A DNA stretch of 64,000 nt from Blastococcus sp. HT6-4 (GCF_039679125.1 NZ_CP155551.1:3844001-3908000), one strand, 5' to 3'. Numbered from the stretch's first letter, positions 7,543 through 18,022 are shown. Notes: generated by a model not told the origin, from the letters alone. Made by a program: numbers and translations.

Positions 7543-9151
7543 GCGGGGGGACCTCCGGTTCGGATGCGGTGCGGGCGGGTGGGGCGCTCAGCGCCCCGCG
7601 CAGGTCGTCGGACAGGGCGGCGAAGCGCGACCCGCTCTCGCCACCGCCGCGGGCGAGCGCGGCGAGCGTCAGCACGGTACCGCCGCCGTCGGCGCCGGGT
7701 TCGGCCCGGGCGAACACCCGCTCGCGGCGGAGCAGGAGCATCCCGAGCAGCCCGACCAGCACGGCGATCGCCGCACCGAGCACCCAGAGCTGGCCGGGGT
7801 CGTGCGAGTACTGCATCGCCGCGAACTCCTTGACACCGCTGAAGGTGATGCGGGTGCCGTCGGGCAGGTCCATCGACTCGCCCACCGAGAGGTTGGCCGC
7901 GCCGACCTCGCTGAGCCGGCCGCGCTCGATCTGGCTGGCGTCGAGCGAGTACACCGACTGCGGCAACCCGGAGTCCAGACCGAGATAGCCCTGGTAGGCG
8001 ACGAGCGCGACCTGCGGTGCGAGCGGCCGCGGGTCGACGGAGGTCAGCACCCCGCCCTGCACCAGCCCCGTGGGGGCGAAGAAGCCCTCGAGGGCCAGTT
8101 GGTCCTCCTGGCCGGGGACGTCGGGCAGCTTGAGCGCGCCCTGGCTGGCCAGCGTCGTCTGGTCACTGGGGAGGAACGGGGCGCAGACGTCGGTGAACGT
8201 CGTCCCACCGGGCGCGGCCACGGTGAAGCACGGGGTGAAGCCGTGACCGGTCACGTACACCCGGTCGCCGTCGACGCGCAGCGGGTCGTTGACCCCGATG
8301 GTGGTCGGTCGCCCCTCGGCGGAGGGCGGGCCGTAGCTGATGTCAGCGGTGAACGAGGCGGCGGTGAGGTTCTCCTCGTACTCGGCCCGGAACTGCTCCA
8401 GGTCGACGCAGAGCGCGCCGAGATCGCCGCTGTCGACCAGCGGGCCCGCGGAGTAGGTGTCGTACTGCTGGAACGAGTTGCAGAAGCCCTGGCCCTCGGT
8501 GACCAGGATGCTGCCCTCGTAGCCCCACAGCTTGCCGCCGGCCAGGCCGAACAGCAGGGCGAGCAGGGAGAGGTGGAACAGCAGGTTCCCGGTCTCCTTG
8601 AGGTGGCCCTTCTCGGCCGACAGCTCGGGGCCGCGCGCCCCGTCGCGGCGGACCACGCGGAACCGGCGGACCCGCAGCTCCTCCTCGACGGCGTCGAGGG
8701 CGGCACGTTCGGCCAGCGGGGTGCGCAGCGCCGTGGAGTCGGGCAGCCGCAGCAGGTTCCGCGGCGCCGGGGGCGGCGGGGTGCGCAGCGCGCGGGCGTG
8801 CTCGACGGCGCGCGGGACCACGCAGCCGATCAGCGAGATGAACAGCAGCAGGTACACCGCGGCGAACCACGGCGAGCTGAAGACGTCGAACAGGTAGAGC
8901 CGGTCGAGCCACGGCCCCAGCTCGGGGTGATCGGCGAGGTACTGCCGCACGTTGTTCTGCGACAGCGAGCGCTGCGGCAGCAGCGAGCCGGGCACCGCGG
9001 CCAGCGCGAGCAGGAACAGCAGGATGATCGCCGTCCGCATGGCCGTCAGCCGCCGCCACCAGCGCAGCAGCTGGCCGCCCAGCCGCCGGGCCGCGGAGGG
9101 CCGCGGCGCCGGTGCGGGCGTGGCCGGCCGCGGGGGTGCCTCGACGCTCAC
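7535..9151 (-). CDS. resB: Cytochrome c biogenesis protein ResB (Ccs1)
   Basis: The partner of CcsB in system II cytochrome c synthesis. The 538-residue protein has three N-terminal hydrophobic segments (about residues 40-60, 95-115 and 190-205), a large extracytoplasmic domain, and a last transmembrane helix near 445-470. The ResB segment LTAMRTAIILLFLLALA and the conserved region after LPQRSLSQNNV are visible. A Pro/Ala-rich N-terminus precedes the first helix. GTG 9151 overlaps the ccdA stop (GTGA). The open frame continues far upstream, but that part overlaps ccdA and the thioredoxin gene and is non-coding. Confidence 0.93.
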   Translation of the reverse strand: MSVEAPPRPATPAPAPRPSAARRLGGQLLRWWRRLTAMRTAIILLFLLALAAVPGSLLPQRSLSQNNVRQYLADHPELGPWLDRLYLFDVFSSPWFAAVYLLLFISLIGCVVPRAVEHARALRTPPPPAPRNLLRLPDSTALRTPLAERAALDAVEEELRVRRFRVVRRDGARGPELSAEKGHLKETGNLLFHLSLLALLFGLAGGKLWGYEGSILVTEGQGFCNSFQQYDTYSAGPLVDSGDLGALCVDLEQFRAEYEENLTAASFTADISYGPPSAEGRPTTIGVNDPLRVDGDRVYVTGHGFTPCFTVAAPGGTTFTDVCAPFLPSDQTTLASQGALKLPDVPGQEDQLALEGFFAPTGLVQGGVLTSVDPRPLAPQVALVAYQGYLGLDSGLPQSVYSLDASQIERGRLSEVGAANLSVGESMDLPDGTRITFSGVKEFAAMQYSHDPGQLWVLGAAIAVLVGLLGMLLLRRERVFARAEPGADGGGTVLTLAALARGGGESGSRFAALSDDLRGALSAPPARTASEPEVPPRD

Positions 9152-9987
9152 AGCGCCGACTCCCCGAGCCCGGTGACGGCCAGCCACGAACGCAGCCAGC
9201 CCATCATCTCCGTCCACGCGCCGGTGACCAGCAGCAGCCCGACGAGCACCAGCACCGCGCCGCCGAAGCGGGTGACCGCCCGCGCGTGCCGGCGCAGGAA
9301 CGTCGTCGCCCCCACGGCCCAGCGGGCGCCGAGGGCCACGAGCACGAACGGCACGCCGAGGCCGAGGCAGTAGGCCAGGCCCAGCAGGGCGCCGCGGCCG
9401 GCGGTGGCCTCCTGGAAGGCGAGGTTCTGGACGGCGGCCAGCGTGGGGCCCAGGCACGGCGTCCAGCCGAGCCCGAAGACGATCCCGAGCAGCGGCGCGC
9501 CGGCAAGCCCCATCGTGGGCCGCAGGGTCAGCCGCTTGGTCCGCTGCAGCATCGGCAGCCACCCGAGGAACGCCAGGCCGACGACGACGGTGACCACGCC
9601 CATCACCCGGGTGATGGCCTCGTTGTGCACCAGGAGCAGCCGGCCGAGCCCGCCGAACGCCGTGCTGATCGCCACGAACACCGCGGTGAACCCGAGGACG
9701 AACAGCAGCGCCCCGAGCACCATGCGACCGCGGGGGGCCCGCTCGTCCACCGGCCGCACCGCGGTGGCCGTGCCGCCACCCCCTGCAGCGGTGGTCTGCG
9801 CCGTCGTCGCCGTCGTCGCCGTCGTCACCGTTCCGCTGCCGACCAGGCCGGTGACGTACGACAGGTAGCCGGGCACCAGCGGCAGCACGCAGGGCGAGGC
9901 GAAGCTGATCAGGCCGACGAGGGCCGCCACCGCCGCGGCCACGAGCAGCGGCCCGTCGGCGACCAGCCCGGCGAAGGTCTCCCCCAC
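9148..9987 (-). CDS. ccdA: CcdA-type thiol-disulfide transporter
   Basis: A membrane protein that passes reducing equivalents from cytoplasmic thioredoxin to extracytoplasmic thiol proteins, here most likely the neighbouring TlpA-like protein, to keep apocytochrome c cysteines reduced. The family signature SFASPCVLPLVPGY is near residue 30 and the second conserved Cys is in GWTPCLGPTL near 180. Six transmembrane segments are visible. The first loop contains a Thr/Ala-rich low-complexity insert encoded by a 9-base tandem repeat. The GTG start lies 3 bases after the stop of the thioredoxin gene. Confidence 0.93.
   Translation of the reverse strand: MGETFAGLVADGPLLVAAAVAALVGLISFASPCVLPLVPGYLSYVTGLVGSGTVTTATTATTAQTTAAGGGGTATAVRPVDERAPRGRMVLGALLFVLGFTAVFVAISTAFGGLGRLLLVHNEAITRVMGVVTVVVGLAFLGWLPMLQRTKRLTLRPTMGLAGAPLLGIVFGLGWTPCLGPTLAAVQNLAFQEATAGRGALLGLAYCLGLGVPFVLVALGARWAVGATTFLRRHARAVTRFGGAVLVLVGLLLVTGAWTEMMGWLRSWLAVTGLGESAL
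9800..9826. repeat. Three tandem 9-bp units inside ccdA
   Basis: The plus strand reads GCCGTCGTC three times in a row, encoding Thr-Thr-Ala repeats in a ccdA loop. It is in frame, so changes in copy number by whole units would not break the gene. Confidence 0.7.
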
Positions 9988-9990
9988 GGC

Positions 9991-10563
9991 TCAGCCCTCC
10001 GCCGTCAGCAGGTCGAGCGTGCTCCGCAGGTCCTCCTGGGACACCTCGGCGGTGTACACCGCGGCCACCCGCCCCTCGCGGTCGAGGAGGATCGTCGAGG
10101 GGACGGCGGTCGCCGGGTAGTCGCGGAACGCGAGGGCGACCTCGCCGCGCGGGTCGTAGATGGAGGGGAACTCGATCCCGAACCGGTCGATGAACGCGAG
10201 CGCGAACTGGTCGCTGGTCTCCTTCACGTTCAGGCCGAGGAACTGCACGCCCTCGTCCCGCACGTCGGCGTAGACCTCCTGGAACTCCGGCGTCTCCACG
10301 CGGCAGGGCCCGCACCACGAGCCCCAGAAGTTGAGGACGGCGACGTCGCCGGCCAGCTGCTCGGAGGAGAACTGCCCGCCCCCGAGCAGCGAGCCGGAGA
10401 ACTCCGGCGCCGACGCGCGCTCGGACTCGGGGATCACCTCGCCGCGCGGCGTGCCGGCGACGAACCGGAACTCGCCGCCGTTGTTCACCTCGACCGCGTC
10501 GGAGCCGGTGCTGCACCCGGTGAGCAGCGCAGCCGCCAGCACGGCAGGAAGCAGTCGTCTCAT
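9991..10563 (-). CDS. TlpA/ResA-like thioredoxin lipoprotein
   Basis: A 190-residue exported thiol-disulfide protein. A lipobox (AALLTGC, Cys near residue 17) follows a short signal sequence. The thioredoxin fold has the NFWGSWCGPCRVETPEF active site with CGPC near residue 88 and the cis-Pro segment TAVPSTILLDREG near 150. It probably reduces apocytochrome c cysteines, using electrons from the adjacent CcdA. The ATG at 10563 overlaps the upstream phosphatase stop (ATGA). The position between hemL and ccdA matches the Rv0524-Rv0529 order I recall for mycobacteria. Confidence 0.9.
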   Translation of the reverse strand: MRRLLPAVLAAALLTGCSTGSDAVEVNNGGEFRFVAGTPRGEVIPESERASAPEFSGSLLGGGQFSSEQLAGDVAVLNFWGSWCGPCRVETPEFQEVYADVRDEGVQFLGLNVKETSDQFALAFIDRFGIEFPSIYDPRGEVALAFRDYPATAVPSTILLDREGRVAAVYTAEVSQEDLRSTLDLLTAEG

Positions 10564-11195
10564 GCGCCGGGCACCGCGTCGGGGTCGGTGGCGCCGGCCG
10601 GCTCGGCGTAGGAGACGCCCTGCAGCTGGTCGCCGTCGTAGGTCAGGGACGTGATGCTGGCCAGCGAGCACTGCCGGCGGCGCGGGTCGTGGGCGAACCG
10701 GCGCCCCTCGACGTGCAGCCGGGTGGTCCAGATGGGCAGCTGGTGGCTGACCAGCACGGCCTCGCGCCCGCGGGCGGCGTCGCGCGCCGCCTCGACCGCG
10801 GCCAGCATCCGGGCGGCGATCTCCACGTACGGCTCACCCCAGGACGGCTGGAACGGGTTGCGCAGCTTCCACCAGTTGCGCGGCGCCCGGAAGACCCCGC
10901 CGGCGCCGCCGACGATCCTGCCCTCGAAGGCGTTGCCGGCCTCGATGATCCGCTCGTCGATCCGGACGTCGAGCCCGGTCGCCTCGGCGAGGGGGCGCGC
11001 GGTCTGCCGCGCCCGCTCCAGGGGGCTCGACACCAGGTGGGCGACGTCGTGCCCGGCGAACCAGTCCGCGGCGCGACGGGCCATGTCCTCGCCCGCGGTG
11101 GACAGCCGGAACCCCGGCAGCCGGCCGTAGAGCACGCGCCCGGGGTTGTGCACCTCGCCGTGCCGGAGCAGGTGGACGACGGTGAGCTCGCTCAC
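10560..11195 (-). CDS. Histidine phosphatase family protein (phosphoglycerate mutase-like)
   Basis: A 211-residue branch-1 histidine phosphatase with the LLRHGE catalytic motif at residues 10-15, [11 protein letters not shown], and a second catalytic His in [10 protein letters not shown] near 150. The substrate is unknown. Homologues sit in the same place, directly after hemL, in mycobacteria (Rv0525). GTG 11195 overlaps the hemL stop and the gene's own stop overlaps the next start, so it is embedded in the haem/cytochrome c operon. It is not the glycolytic mutase, which is encoded near 36.1-36.8 kb. Confidence 0.88.
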   Translation of the reverse strand: MSELTVVHLLRHGEVHNPGRVLYGRLPGFRLSTAGEDMARRAADWFAGHDVAHLVSSPLERARQTARPLAEATGLDVRIDERIIEAGNAFEGRIVGGAGGVFRAPRNWWKLRNPFQPSWGEPYVEIAARMLAAVEAARDAARGREAVLVSHQLPIWTTRLHVEGRRFAHDPRRRQCSLASITSLTYDGDQLQGVSYAEPAGATDPDAVPGA

Positions 11196-12559
11196 GAGGA
11201 CCGCTCGCTGTCCAGCGCGCCGGTGCGGTGGGTCTCGACCTCGGCGGCGGCGCGGGCCGCGGCCGGCAGCGCATCGAGCACCCGCTCCAGCGCCTCGCCG
11301 GAGAGCTGGGCGTTGACGAACCAGGCCTCGAACGCCGACGGGGGCAGGTACACGCCCCGGGCGAGCAGCGCGTGGAAGAACGCGGTGTAGCGGGCGACGT
11401 CCTGGGTGCGGGCGTCGGCGTAGTCGCGCACCTGTCGCTCGTCGGGCACGAAGAAGATCGAGAACATGTTGCCGGCCTGCTGCACCCGGTGCGGCACGCC
11501 GGCGGAGAACAGGGCCGCGCTGGCCGCTCCGCGGAGCACGGCGGAGACCTCGTCGCAGTGGGCGTAGACCTCGTCGGTGCAGTTGCGCAGCGTGGCCAGC
11601 CCCGCGGCCACCGCGACCGGGTTCCCGGAGAGCGTTCCGGCCTGGTAGACCGGGCCGCTCGGCGCGAGGTGGTCCATCAGGTCCGCCCGGCCGCCGAACG
11701 CCGCGGCCGGCAGGCCACCGCCCATGACCTTGCCGAAGGTGAACAGGTCGGCGTCGACGGGGTCCAGGCCGTACCAGCCCGAGGCCGAGACGCGGAACCC
11801 GGTCATCACCTCGTCGAGGACCAGCAGCGCACCGTACGCGGCGGTGATCCGGCGCAGCTCGGTGTTGAACCCGTCCAGCGGGGGCACCACGCCCATGTTG
11901 CCGGGGGCGGCCTCGCTGACGACCGCGGCGATCTGCGGGCCGCGCTCGGCGAAGACGGCCTCGACGGCGGCGACGTCGTTGTAGGGCAGCACGATCGTGT
12001 CGGCGGCCGCGCCGGTGGTGACGCCGGGGGTGTCCGGGAGCCCCAGGGTGGCCACGCCCGAGCCGGCGGAGGCCAGCAGCGCGTCGACGTGGCCGTGGTA
12101 GCAGCCGGCGAACTTGACCAGCAGCGGGCGGCCCGTGGCCCCGCGCGCCAGGCGGACGGCGGAGAGCACCGCCTCGGTGCCGGAGTTGACCAGCCGGACC
12201 CGCTCCACCGGCGCGACCCGGCGCCGGATCTCCTCCGCCAGCTCCAGCTCGCCCTCGGTGGGGGCGCCGAAGGAGAGCCCCCGGCGGGCGGCGGTGCCGA
12301 CCGCGTCGACGACGTCGGGGTGGGCGTGCCCGAGGATCATCGGCCCCCAGGAGCTGACCAGGTCGACGTAGCGGCGCCCGTCGGCGTCGGTGATCCACGG
12401 GCCGGAGCCCTCGACCATGAAACGCGGCGTGCCACCGACGGCCTGGAACGCACGGACCGGGCTGTTCACCCCGCCGGGGGTGACCTCCTGTCCACGGGCG
12501 AAGAGGCCGGCCGACACCGGGGCCTCGTAGGTGTAGGGCGAGCTGTCCAGCGAGGTCAC
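11192..12559 (-). CDS. hemL: Glutamate-1-semialdehyde 2,1-aminomutase HemL
   Basis: A PLP enzyme that makes 5-aminolevulinate from glutamate-1-semialdehyde in the C5 haem pathway, acting after HemA. The 455-residue protein starts with the conserved [12 protein letters not shown]. It has [15 protein letters not shown] near 130, [11 protein letters not shown] near 250 (PLP-binding Asp) and [12 protein letters not shown] with the PLP Lys near 275. GTG 12559 overlaps the stop of the upstream membrane protein. HemL is separated from hemACDB only by that small gene, so the whole pathway to porphobilinogen and uroporphyrinogen is one cluster. Confidence 0.95.
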   Translation of the reverse strand: MTSLDSSPYTYEAPVSAGLFARGQEVTPGGVNSPVRAFQAVGGTPRFMVEGSGPWITDADGRRYVDLVSSWGPMILGHAHPDVVDAVGTAARRGLSFGAPTEGELELAEEIRRRVAPVERVRLVNSGTEAVLSAVRLARGATGRPLLVKFAGCYHGHVDALLASAGSGVATLGLPDTPGVTTGAAADTIVLPYNDVAAVEAVFAERGPQIAAVVSEAAPGNMGVVPPLDGFNTELRRITAAYGALLVLDEVMTGFRVSASGWYGLDPVDADLFTFGKVMGGGLPAAAFGGRADLMDHLAPSGPVYQAGTLSGNPVAVAAGLATLRNCTDEVYAHCDEVSAVLRGAASAALFSAGVPHRVQQAGNMFSIFFVPDERQVRDYADARTQDVARYTAFFHALLARGVYLPPSAFEAWFVNAQLSGEALERVLDALPAAARAAAEVETHRTGALDSERSS

Positions 12560-13050
12560 GGTCCCAGTGTCCCCTCTGATCCCGTGCCGCGGCCGGAGGC
12601 ATCGCGCACACCGGCCAGGAGCGCGGCCCGCAGCGCCGCGGGGTCCCTCGTCGGCACCAGGACCGTCCGGCCGTCGGCGAGCCGCAGCGGCAGACCCGTG
12701 CGGCCGCGGGGCAGCGACCCGGCTCCGCCGAGGACGGGGGCCCCGGCGTCCACGCCCGAGTCGCCCGACCGCAGATGGGCGGTGTCGACGTCGGCCAGCG
12801 GCACCCGCTCGCGCCCGACGGTGAGCGCCGCGTCGGGGCCCTGCCCGTCCACCCGCACCGTCCAGACCCGCCGCGCCGAGAGACAGCCCACCGCCACGAC
12901 GCCGGGGACGACGACGAGTGCGAGGCCCCGGAGCAGCGGCGGCACGTCCGGGCCCGGCAGCGCCAGGTCCGCGACGAGGAGGAGACCGAGGACCCCGACG
13001 ACCGTCCAGAACGGCCGCCAGGAGCCCCCGGGCTCGACGTACGGGTCCAC
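12556..13050 (-). CDS. Membrane protein between hemB and hemL (Rv0513 position)
   Basis: A 164-residue protein with two hydrophobic segments (about residues 13-31 and 38-58). A soluble C-terminal part resembles a PH/DUF3093-like small beta domain: VWTVRVDG, then [14 protein letters not shown] and [27 protein letters not shown] 13050 lies 6 bases after the hemB stop and its end overlaps hemL. A two-helix membrane protein sits at the same place in mycobacteria. Function is unknown; a role in anchoring or in haem precursor handling would be a guess. Confidence 0.75.
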   Translation of the reverse strand: MDPYVEPGGSWRPFWTVVGVLGLLLVADLALPGPDVPPLLRGLALVVVPGVVAVGCLSARRVWTVRVDGQGPDAALTVGRERVPLADVDTAHLRSGDSGVDAGAPVLGGAGSLPRGRTGLPLRLADGRTVLVPTRDPAALRAALLAGVRDASGRGTGSEGTLGP

Positions 13051-13055
13051 CGGGG

Positions 13056-14060
13056 TCAGCGCGAGACCAGGCGCGCGGCCTCGACCGCCCAGTAGGTGAG
13101 CACCTGGCCCGCCCCGGCGCGGCGGATGGCGATCAGCGTCTCCAGGATCGCCCGCTCGCGGTCGATCCAGCCGTTGGCCGCGGCCGCCTCGACCATCGCG
13201 TACTCGCCGCTGACCTGGTAGGCGCTCACCGGCACGTCGACCGCGTCGGCCACCCGGGCCACGATGTCGAGGTAGGGCAGCGCGGGCTTGACCATGACGG
13301 CGTCCGCGCCCTCGGCGAGGTCCTGCCGGACCTCGCGCAGCGCCTCGTCGGCGTTCGGCGGGTCCATCTGGTAGGTCGACCGGTCGCCGAACTGCGGGGC
13401 GCCCTCGGCCGCCTCGCGGAACGGCCCGTAGAAGCCCGAGGCGTACTTGGCGGCGTAGGCCAGGATCGGCACCTCGGTGAACGCGGCGCTGTCCAGCCCG
13501 GCGCGGATCGCCGCGACCTGGCCGTCCATCATCCCGCTCGGCGCGACGAGGTGGGCGCCGGCCTGGGCCTGCGCGATCGCCACCGCCGCGTACCGGTCCA
13601 GCGTCGGGTCGTTGTCCACGACGCCCGCGGGCGTGACGACGCCGCAGTGCCCGTGGTCGGTGTACTCGCACAGGCACAGGTCGGCCATGAGCACCAGCTC
13701 GTCGCCCAGGTCCGACCGGAGCTGCTGCAGCGCCACGTTGACGACCCCGTCGGCGGCGTCGGCCTGGGAGCCGACCGGGTCCTTGTCCGCGGGGATGCCG
13801 AAGAGCATCAGCCCGCCGATGCCGGCCTCGGCCGCCTCCTGCGCCGCCTTCCGCAGCGAGTCGGGCGTGTGCTGGACGACGCCGGGCATCGAGCCGATCG
13901 GGACCGGCGAGTCGATGCCCTGCTTGACGAAGACCGGCAGCACCAGGTCGGCCGGGGCCAGCCGGGTCTGCGCGGTCAGCCGCCGCAGCGCGGGCGTCGA
14001 GCGCAGCCGGCGCCCGCGCGCGAAGCCCGGGTTCGCACCGCCCCGGTGGGCGTCGCTCAC
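13056..14060 (-). CDS. hemB: Delta-aminolevulinic acid dehydratase HemB
   Basis: Condenses two 5-aminolevulinate molecules to porphobilinogen. The 334-residue protein carries the zinc-type site [13 protein letters not shown] near residue 128 with three Cys, so it is predicted to be zinc-dependent rather than the Mg-only Asp-rich type. The two Schiff-base lysines are in [15 protein letters not shown] near 205 and [11 protein letters not shown] near 257. GTG 14060 overlaps the hemD stop (GTGA). The fourth gene of rex-hemA-hemC-hemD-hemB. Confidence 0.95.
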   Translation of the reverse strand: MSDAHRGGANPGFARGRRLRSTPALRRLTAQTRLAPADLVLPVFVKQGIDSPVPIGSMPGVVQHTPDSLRKAAQEAAEAGIGGLMLFGIPADKDPVGSQADAADGVVNVALQQLRSDLGDELVLMADLCLCEYTDHGHCGVVTPAGVVDNDPTLDRYAAVAIAQAQAGAHLVAPSGMMDGQVAAIRAGLDSAAFTEVPILAYAAKYASGFYGPFREAAEGAPQFGDRSTYQMDPPNADEALREVRQDLAEGADAVMVKPALPYLDIVARVADAVDVPVSAYQVSGEYAMVEAAAANGWIDRERAILETLIAIRRAGAGQVLTYWAVEAARLVSR

Positions 14061-15601
14061 CTGCCCTCGCCGTCCTCCGCCTCGCGCAGCGACAGCGCGT
14101 ACTCGGCCAGCGCGTCCACCAGCGGGGCGACCGCGGCGGTCTCCGGCTGGACGTCGACGCGCAGGCCGAACTCCTGGGCGCTGGCCGCCGTCGCCGGGCC
14201 GATCACCGCGACGACGGTCTTGGCGTGCGGCTTGCCGGCGATGCCGACCAGGTTGCGGACCGTGCTCGACGAGGTGAAGCAGACGGCGTCGAAGCCACCG
14301 CCCTTGATCGCCTCGCGCACCGATGCGGCCGGCGGCGCGGCGCGCACCGTCCGGTAGGCGGTGACGTCGTCGATCTCCCAGCCCCGCTCGACCAGGCCGG
14401 CAGCCAGGGTCTCGGTCGCGATGTCGGCGCGCGGCAGGAGGACGCGGTCGATCGGGTCGAACACGTCGTCGTAGGGCGGGAAGTCGGCCAGCAGTCCCTG
14501 GCTGGACTGCTCGCCGGTCGGCACCAGCTCCGGCTGGATGCCGAAGTCGCGGACGGCCTCGGCGGTCTGCTCCCCGACGCAGGCGACCTTCACCCCGGCG
14601 AAGGCGCGGGCGTCGAGGCCGAGCTCCACGAACTTCTCGCGCACGGCCTTCACCGCGTTCACCGAGGTGAACACGATCCAGCCGTAGCGGCCGGTGACCA
14701 GGCCCTTGATGGCGCGGTCCATCTGCGCGGGGCTGCGCGGCGGCTCGACGGCGATCGTCGGCACCTCGACCGGCACCGCGCCGTAGGCCCGCAGCCGGTC
14801 GCTCATCTCGCCGGCCTGGTCCTTCGTGCGCGGCACCAGCACCCGCCAGCCGAACAGCGGGCGGCTCTCCCACCACGACGTCCGGGCGCGCTTGTCGACG
14901 GCGGCGCCGACGGTGGCCACGACCGCGCCGCTGAGCGGGTCGAGCCCGGCGGTCTTCTCCGCGACGGCCGACAGCTTGGTGACGATGCTCTTCTGGCCGG
15001 TGCCCGATCCGCCGGTGGTGACCACGACCGGGGTGCTGCCGGAGAGCCCGCCCTCGACCAGCCGCACGGCCGCGTCGGGGAGCTGGTCGGCCGTGCCCTG
15101 CAGCACCAGCGTGCCGCCGGCGCCGGCGGTCGCGGCGGCCAGGGAGGCGACGTCCACCCCGCTGCGCAGGTCCGCGGTGAGCGCGGTGCTGCCCATGGCC
15201 ACACCGGCGAAGGCGGGGACGGCGGTCGCGGTGGCCACGCCGGGCACGACGTCGAAGGGCACCGAGGTGCGGCCGACGGCGAACACCTCCTTGACCACGT
15301 CGTCGGAGGTGTACGGATCGCCGGTGACGAGCCGGACCACGACCGACCCGTTCTTGGCGCTCGCGACCGCGCCCTTGGCGATGTCGGCCGGCTCGCCGGA
15401 GACCGGCGTCAGCTCCGTCTCGGGGTTGGCCTCGCGGACGGCGTCCTGGACGGCGGGCGGGACGTCGGGGTCGACGAGGACCACCGCCGCCTCGGCCAGC
15501 GCCGCGGTCGCCCGGGCGGTGAGCATGCCGGGGTCACCGGGGCCGGCGCCGACGAACACGACCCGGCCGGACTGGCCTGCGGTCTTGCGGAAGCGCGTCA
15601 T
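14057..15601 (-). CDS. hemD: Fusion of SUMT-like domain and uroporphyrinogen-III synthase HemD
   Basis: A 514-residue two-domain protein. Residues about 12-250 resemble uroporphyrinogen-III methyltransferase (VGAGPGDPGMLTARA; VVPGVATATAVPA). Residues 265-510 are HemD (GWRVLVPRTKDQAGEMS, IVFTSVNAVKAV, CFTSSSTVRNL), which closes hydroxymethylbilane to uroporphyrinogen III. The methyltransferase half has GDPYTSDDV and TALTADLRS where I expect GRG-type and PLTHR-type motifs, so its activity is doubtful. ATG 15601 follows hemC by 88 bases. HemD function is strongly supported by position and motifs. Confidence 0.9.
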   Translation of the reverse strand: MTRFRKTAGQSGRVVFVGAGPGDPGMLTARATAALAEAAVVLVDPDVPPAVQDAVREANPETELTPVSGEPADIAKGAVASAKNGSVVVRLVTGDPYTSDDVVKEVFAVGRTSVPFDVVPGVATATAVPAFAGVAMGSTALTADLRSGVDVASLAAATAGAGGTLVLQGTADQLPDAAVRLVEGGLSGSTPVVVTTGGSGTGQKSIVTKLSAVAEKTAGLDPLSGAVVATVGAAVDKRARTSWWESRPLFGWRVLVPRTKDQAGEMSDRLRAYGAVPVEVPTIAVEPPRSPAQMDRAIKGLVTGRYGWIVFTSVNAVKAVREKFVELGLDARAFAGVKVACVGEQTAEAVRDFGIQPELVPTGEQSSQGLLADFPPYDDVFDPIDRVLLPRADIATETLAAGLVERGWEIDDVTAYRTVRAAPPAASVREAIKGGGFDAVCFTSSSTVRNLVGIAGKPHAKTVVAVIGPATAASAQEFGLRVDVQPETAAVAPLVDALAEYALSLREAEDGEGR

Positions 15602-15689
15602 CGCGTGCTCCTGATCCTGGCCCGGGGGTCCCGGGCTTCTGTCATGGCCCGGTACCGGGCCGTTGGGGGGGTCTGTGGGGGTCGGGAGC

Positions 15690-16676
15690 TCACTCGCCGG
15701 CCGCCATGAGCGCGGCCGCGCCGCGGTCGAGCAGCTCGGCGGCGAGCGTGCGGCCGAGCGCGGCGGCGTCGGCCAGCGGCCCGGTGGTGGAGCCGCGGAC
15801 GGCATCGCTGCCGTCGAGCGCGGTCACCGAGGCCCGGAGGTAGAGCTCCGGGCCGGTCTCGCCCTCGGCGACCTCCGCGTAGGCGGCGACCGGCGCGCTG
15901 CAGCCGGCCTCGAGCGTGGCCAGCGTGGCCCGCTCGGCCACCACGCAGGCGCGGGTCGAGGCGTCCTCCAGCCGGCCCAGCAGCTCCCGTGTCCGGGCGT
16001 CGCTGGTCCGGCACTCCACCGCCAGGGCGCCCTGGGCGGGCGCGGGCAGCACCTGCAGCGGATCGAGGGTCTCGGTGATCCGCTCCAGGCGGCCGATCCG
16101 GCTGAGCCCGGCGCGGGCCAGCACGACGGCGTCCAGGTCACCGGGGCCCGTGCCGGCGCCGGCCACGCGGCCGAGCCGGGTGTCGACGTTGCCCCGGATC
16201 GGCACGATCTCCAGGCCCAGGCCGAGCGCCCGCAGCTGGGCGACCCGCCGGGGGGCGCCGGTACCGATCCGGGATCCGGCCGGCAGCTCGCCGAGCGTCA
16301 GCCCGTCCCGCGCCACCAGGGCGTCCCGCGGGTCCTCGCGACCCGGGACCGCCGCGAGGCTCAGCCCGGGCTCCGGCGCGGTGGGGAGGTCCTTGTAGCT
16401 GTGCACCGCCAGGTCGACCTCCCCGGCCAGGAGGGCCCGGCGGATGGCGGTGACGAACACGCCGGTGCCCCCCAGCTGGGCGATCGCGGCCGACGAGCGG
16501 TCACCCTCGGTGCTGATGAACACCAGCTCGACCGGTACGCCGGTCGCGGCGGTGAGTGCGTCGGCGATGGTCTGCGACTGGGTGCGGGCCAGCTCGCTGG
16601 CGCGGGTGCCGAGGCGCAGCGGCACGCCGCCGCCCGCGGTGACGGCGGCCGCCGGCTGCAGGTCGGTGGCGGTCAC
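15690..16676 (-). CDS. hemC: Hydroxymethylbilane synthase HemC
   Basis: Polymerises four porphobilinogens to hydroxymethylbilane with a dipyrromethane cofactor. In the 328-residue protein the cofactor Cys is in [11 protein letters not shown] near residue 262. Other family motifs are [14 protein letters not shown] near 22, HSYKDLPT near 97, and [11 protein letters not shown] near 160. GTG 16676 overlaps the hemA stop. The N-terminus has a roughly 18-residue Ala-rich extension before the LRLGTRAS core. Confidence 0.96.
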   Translation of the reverse strand: MTATDLQPAAAVTAGGGVPLRLGTRASELARTQSQTIADALTAATGVPVELVFISTEGDRSSAAIAQLGGTGVFVTAIRRALLAGEVDLAVHSYKDLPTAPEPGLSLAAVPGREDPRDALVARDGLTLGELPAGSRIGTGAPRRVAQLRALGLGLEIVPIRGNVDTRLGRVAGAGTGPGDLDAVVLARAGLSRIGRLERITETLDPLQVLPAPAQGALAVECRTSDARTRELLGRLEDASTRACVVAERATLATLEAGCSAPVAAYAEVAEGETGPELYLRASVTALDGSDAVRGSTTGPLADAAALGRTLAAELLDRGAAALMAAGE

Positions 16677-18022
16677 GCGGAGCCTCCCGGACGCTCGGGG
16701 TCGACGGTGACGGCATCGGCCAGCCGGCCCGCACCGGGCGTGACGTCGGCGTCGATGCCGAGGCCGAACAGGGCCCGCAGCGCCCCGGCGTAGTCGGTCT
16801 CCCCGGGCGTGGCGGCCAGCTCCTTGACCCGCACGGTCGGCTCGTGCAGCAGCTTGTCGACGACGCGGCGCACCGTGCGCGCGATCTCCGCGCGTGCCCG
16901 GGCGTCGAGATCGGGCAGCCGCCCGGCCAGTCGCAGCAGCTCGGCGTCGACGACCTCCGCCGCCTGGCTGCGCAGCGCGGAGACGGTGGGCCCGACCGCG
17001 GCGGCCTGGCGCTCGGCGCGCAGCAGCGCGGTCTCGGCCTCGATCATGGCGCGCGCGGTGCTGATGTCGTCGGCGGCGACGGGTCCTCCGGGAGCGCCGT
17101 CCCTCCGCTCCCCCTGCAGGAGGGCCAGGTCGACGACGTGGACGCCCGGCAGGGCCGCGACCCCCGGGTCCACGTCCCGGGGCAGCGCCAGGTCGACGAC
17201 GACCAGCGGCCGGTTCCCGCGGCCGGCCATCGCCGCCGAGACGACGTCGGTGGTCACCACCAGGCCGGTCGCGCCCGTGCAGGTCAGCAGGACGTCGGCG
17301 GCGGCCAGCTCCTCGGGCAGGTGGTCCATGGGGGCCGGCCGGCCGGCGACGGCCTCGGCGAGCCGGCGGGCCGAGCCCTCGGTGCGGCTGCTGACGACGA
17401 CGTCGGCGCCGCGACGGGCCAGCGTGGTGGCGGCCAGCGCACCCATCGAGCCCGCGCCGACCACCAGCACCGGGCGGCCGGCGAGGTCGCCGATGCGCGC
17501 CTCGGTGCGGTCGAGCGCGACCGAGACGAGCGAGGCGCCGGCCCGGTCGATGCCGGTCTCGGAGTGCACCCGCTTGCCCACCCGTAGCGCGCGCTGGGCC
17601 ACGGGGTGCAGCGCGCGGCCGACGGTGCCCTCCTCCCGGGCCAGCGCGTACGCCGCGCGCAGCTGGCCGAGCACCTGGGTCTCGCCGACGACCATCGAGT
17701 CCAGCCCGGCGGCGACGGTGAACAGGTGGGCGACGGCCTGGTCCTCGTAGTGCACCGTGACGTACGGGGAGAGCTCCTCCACCGTGGCCCCGGCCTGGCG
17801 GGCGAGCACCCGGCTGACGTCGGTGACGCCGCCGTGGAAGCGCTCGACCTCGGCGAACACCTCGACCCGGTTGCAGGTCGCCAGCACGAGGGCCTCGCTG
17901 ACGTGGTCGCTCTCGACCAGTTCGTGCAGCGCCTTCACGCGGTCGTCGGCAGCCATCGCGAACTGCTCGAGCAGCGCGACGGGTGCGGTCTGGTGGCTCA
18001 CGCCCACCGCCAGCAGACTCAC
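16673..18022 (-). CDS. hemA: Glutamyl-tRNA reductase HemA
   Basis: The first committed and usually rate-limiting enzyme of C5 haem synthesis: it reduces glutamyl-tRNA to glutamate-1-semialdehyde. The 449-residue protein has GVSHQTAPV at its start and [11 protein letters not shown] with the catalytic Cys near residue 50. An NADPH-binding [14 protein letters not shown] follows near 182, then a C-terminal dimerisation helix domain. GTG 18022 overlaps the rex stop, so redox regulator and pathway entry enzyme are translationally coupled. Confidence 0.96.
   Translation of the reverse strand: MSLLAVGVSHQTAPVALLEQFAMAADDRVKALHELVESDHVSEALVLATCNRVEVFAEVERFHGGVTDVSRVLARQAGATVEELSPYVTVHYEDQAVAHLFTVAAGLDSMVVGETQVLGQLRAAYALAREEGTVGRALHPVAQRALRVGKRVHSETGIDRAGASLVSVALDRTEARIGDLAGRPVLVVGAGSMGALAATTLARRGADVVVSSRTEGSARRLAEAVAGRPAPMDHLPEELAAADVLLTCTGATGLVVTTDVVSAAMAGRGNRPLVVVDLALPRDVDPGVAALPGVHVVDLALLQGERRDGAPGGPVAADDISTARAMIEAETALLRAERQAAAVGPTVSALRSQAAEVVDAELLRLAGRLPDLDARARAEIARTVRRVVDKLLHEPTVRVKELAATPGETDYAGALRALFGLGIDADVTPGAGRLADAVTVDPERPGGSA

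Noticed and set aside
9112-10611. 499-codon plus-strand frame over ccdA and the thioredoxin gene
   Set aside because: Antisense to well-supported genes, no domain visible, composition typical of GC artefact.
10560-11195. Second glycolytic phosphoglycerate mutase
   Set aside because: It lacks the long GpmA-specific motifs and sits in the haem/cytochrome c operon; better called a histidine phosphatase of unknown substrate.
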